Source of the DNA: Steroidobacter gossypii
Lineage (GTDB): Bacteria; Pseudomonadota; Gammaproteobacteria; Steroidobacterales; Steroidobacteraceae
Direction of reading: 5' to 3'
Length of the DNA: 64,000 nucleotides
NCBI RefSeq assembly: GCF_016801985.1
Contig: NZ_JAEVLS010000002.1
Coordinates: 992,001 to 1,056,000, forward strand
Part shown: positions 63,275 to 64,000 of the stretch, one piece after another
Layout: each line of letters starts with the position of its first letter
Numbering within the stretch: the stretch's first letter is position 1
Notes under the pieces: generated by a model
Seen by the model: the letters and a program-made list of their open reading frames with translations, nothing else
Databases searched by the model: none
Told to the model about the DNA's origin: nothing
Made by a program: the position numbers and the translations under genes

Positions 63275-63290
63275 CTGTACGGATGTACAG
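63275..63290. promoter_or_regulatory. LexA (SOS) box
   Basis: CTGTACGGATGTACAG fits the gammaproteobacterial CTG-N10-CAG consensus and is a near-perfect palindrome. It lies 14 bases upstream of the zinc-ribbon start on the minus strand and 173 bases upstream of the divergent SRAP gene, so it likely represses the zinc-ribbon-imuA-imuB-dnaE2 operon. Confidence 0.9.
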
Positions 63291-63463
63291 ATCCTAGATC
63301 GCTTTGGCCGGCGGTGGAAGAAGCTAGACCGGCATAAATGCGTCGTCGATCCCCCGTGGTGGGGTAAGCGGCTGATCGCGCGTTGAATTTTTTTTGGGTC
63401 GAGGTTCAGGCGCTCATGGCATGATCTTGATCTACAGCAAGTCGTTGTGTCAGGTGTTCTCTC

Positions 63464-64000
63464 ATGTGTTACGCAGCGCTGGTCGCCGCGGACTTACGTC
63501 GTCTGGAACGCGAGTTGGGCGCTCGCCTCGACATGGCCGCCTTTCAGCGCGTCTACGAGGCTCGGGTGGGCGATCCGAAGGCGTTCAAGCTGCCGATCGC
63601 CGTGGATCGGCAATTTCTCGGCATGAACGACCCAGCGGCCGCGCCCATCGTTGCCGCGATCGAGACTTATCGCCAGCAGCGCACCACTGAATGGCAGACC
63701 GAGATTTTCGAGCAGCGTCGGCGACATGCCGACGCGCAACGCAAGCTGGCGCAGAAGGTCACCAAGGCCGCGCAGAAGGATCTGCAGGTGTCGGCGGACA
63801 AGATCGAGCAGCGCTTGAAATGGCTGAACGATTTTCGCGGTGCCGAGCCGACCGAGGAAGACGCGGTCATGTATCCGATGCACTATGGCCCGTTGATCGT
63901 CGAGGCCGACGGGCAACGGCAGATCGCGCCCATGCGCTATCACTGCCGACTGCCCGGTCATGCGCCGGACATGGACAAGCGCCTGCAAGGAAATTACAAC
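63464..64000 (+). CDS. SRAP (SOS-response-associated peptidase, YedK/HMCES-like), 3' end outside window
   Basis: The first 179 codons of an SRAP-family protein are present. The catalytic Cys is residue 2 (MCYAAL), which forms a covalent thiazolidine link to abasic sites in single-stranded DNA and shields them. The family's longer subtype, with an inserted helical charged region (about 65-125), is seen here. It diverges from the LexA-controlled imu operon, consistent with an SOS role. The remaining active-site residues (Asn and Glu/His later in the sequence) lie partly beyond the window end. Confidence 0.85.
   Translation, partial: MCYAALVAADLRRLERELGARLDMAAFQRVYEARVGDPKAFKLPIAVDRQFLGMNDPAAAPIVAAIETYRQQRTTEWQTEIFEQRRRHADAQRKLAQKVTKAAQKDLQVSADKIEQRLKWLNDFRGAEPTEEDAVMYPMHYGPLIVEADGQRQIAPMRYHCRLPGHAPDMDKRLQGNYN

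Overview
The window is about 63 percent GC and fully coding on both strands, with Gammaproteobacteria-type gene orders: ruvCAB followed by ybgC-tolQRAB-pal-cpoB, then queE-queC and tRNA-Lys, plus sucA-sucB-lpd and a LexA-type imuA-imuB-dnaE2 cassette with a CTG-N10-CAG box. Large TonB-dependent receptors and a PimC/PimD-like acyl-CoA dehydrogenase pair suggest an environmental chemoheterotroph, perhaps near Steroidobacter, Nevskiales or Xanthomonadales. That placement is inference. No rRNA, CRISPR array, transposase or phage gene was seen.

Region 1 (1-10.8 kb) looks like an outer-membrane-to-cytoplasm peptide scavenging locus. On the minus strand lie a transglutaminase-fold protein, a carboxypeptidase-regulatory-domain TonB receptor and a serine hydrolase lipoprotein. 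Divergent from them are a DUF819 membrane protein, an NlpC/P60 lipoprotein, an L-Ala-D/L-Glu-type dipeptide epimerase and a MurR/RpiR regulator, which together point to murein peptides. Region 2 (10.9-16.3 kb) holds a LacI regulator, a protein with a sigma-region-4-like helix-turn-helix, an AAC(3)-family acetyltransferase, small unknown proteins and a DUF6134 protein. Region 3 (16.3-21.9 kb) is an acyl-CoA catabolic group: two acyl-CoA dehydrogenases, an acyl-CoA ligase and an IclR regulator, with two copies of a REP-like element nearby. Region 4 (22.0-25.2 kb) is a small exopolysaccharide group: a polyprenyl-phosphate sugar transferase, a 33-residue candidate secreted peptide and an unusual P-loop kinase/serine acetyltransferase fusion.

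Region 5 (25.4-31.1 kb) encodes the 2-oxoglutarate dehydrogenase complex. Region 6 (31.2-35.1 kb) has an amino-acid permease and a membrane protein plus ABC ATPase pair split by a FitAB/VapBC-type toxin-antitoxin module that carries four operator-like repeats. Region 7 (35.1-47.4 kb) is conserved core: a WbuC-like cupin, relA, ruvCAB, the Tol-Pal operon, queE, queC and tRNA-Lys. Region 8 (47.5-57.7 kb) is accessory: a GST, a serine hydrolase, an AraC-family pseudogene, a GyrI-like protein, an MscS channel, a Fur-box-preceded PepSY protein and siderophore receptor, and an aldo/keto reductase. Region 9 (57.7-64 kb) is an SOS mutagenesis operon (zinc-ribbon protein, imuA, imuB, dnaE2) with a LexA box and a divergent SRAP-family gene cut by the window edge.
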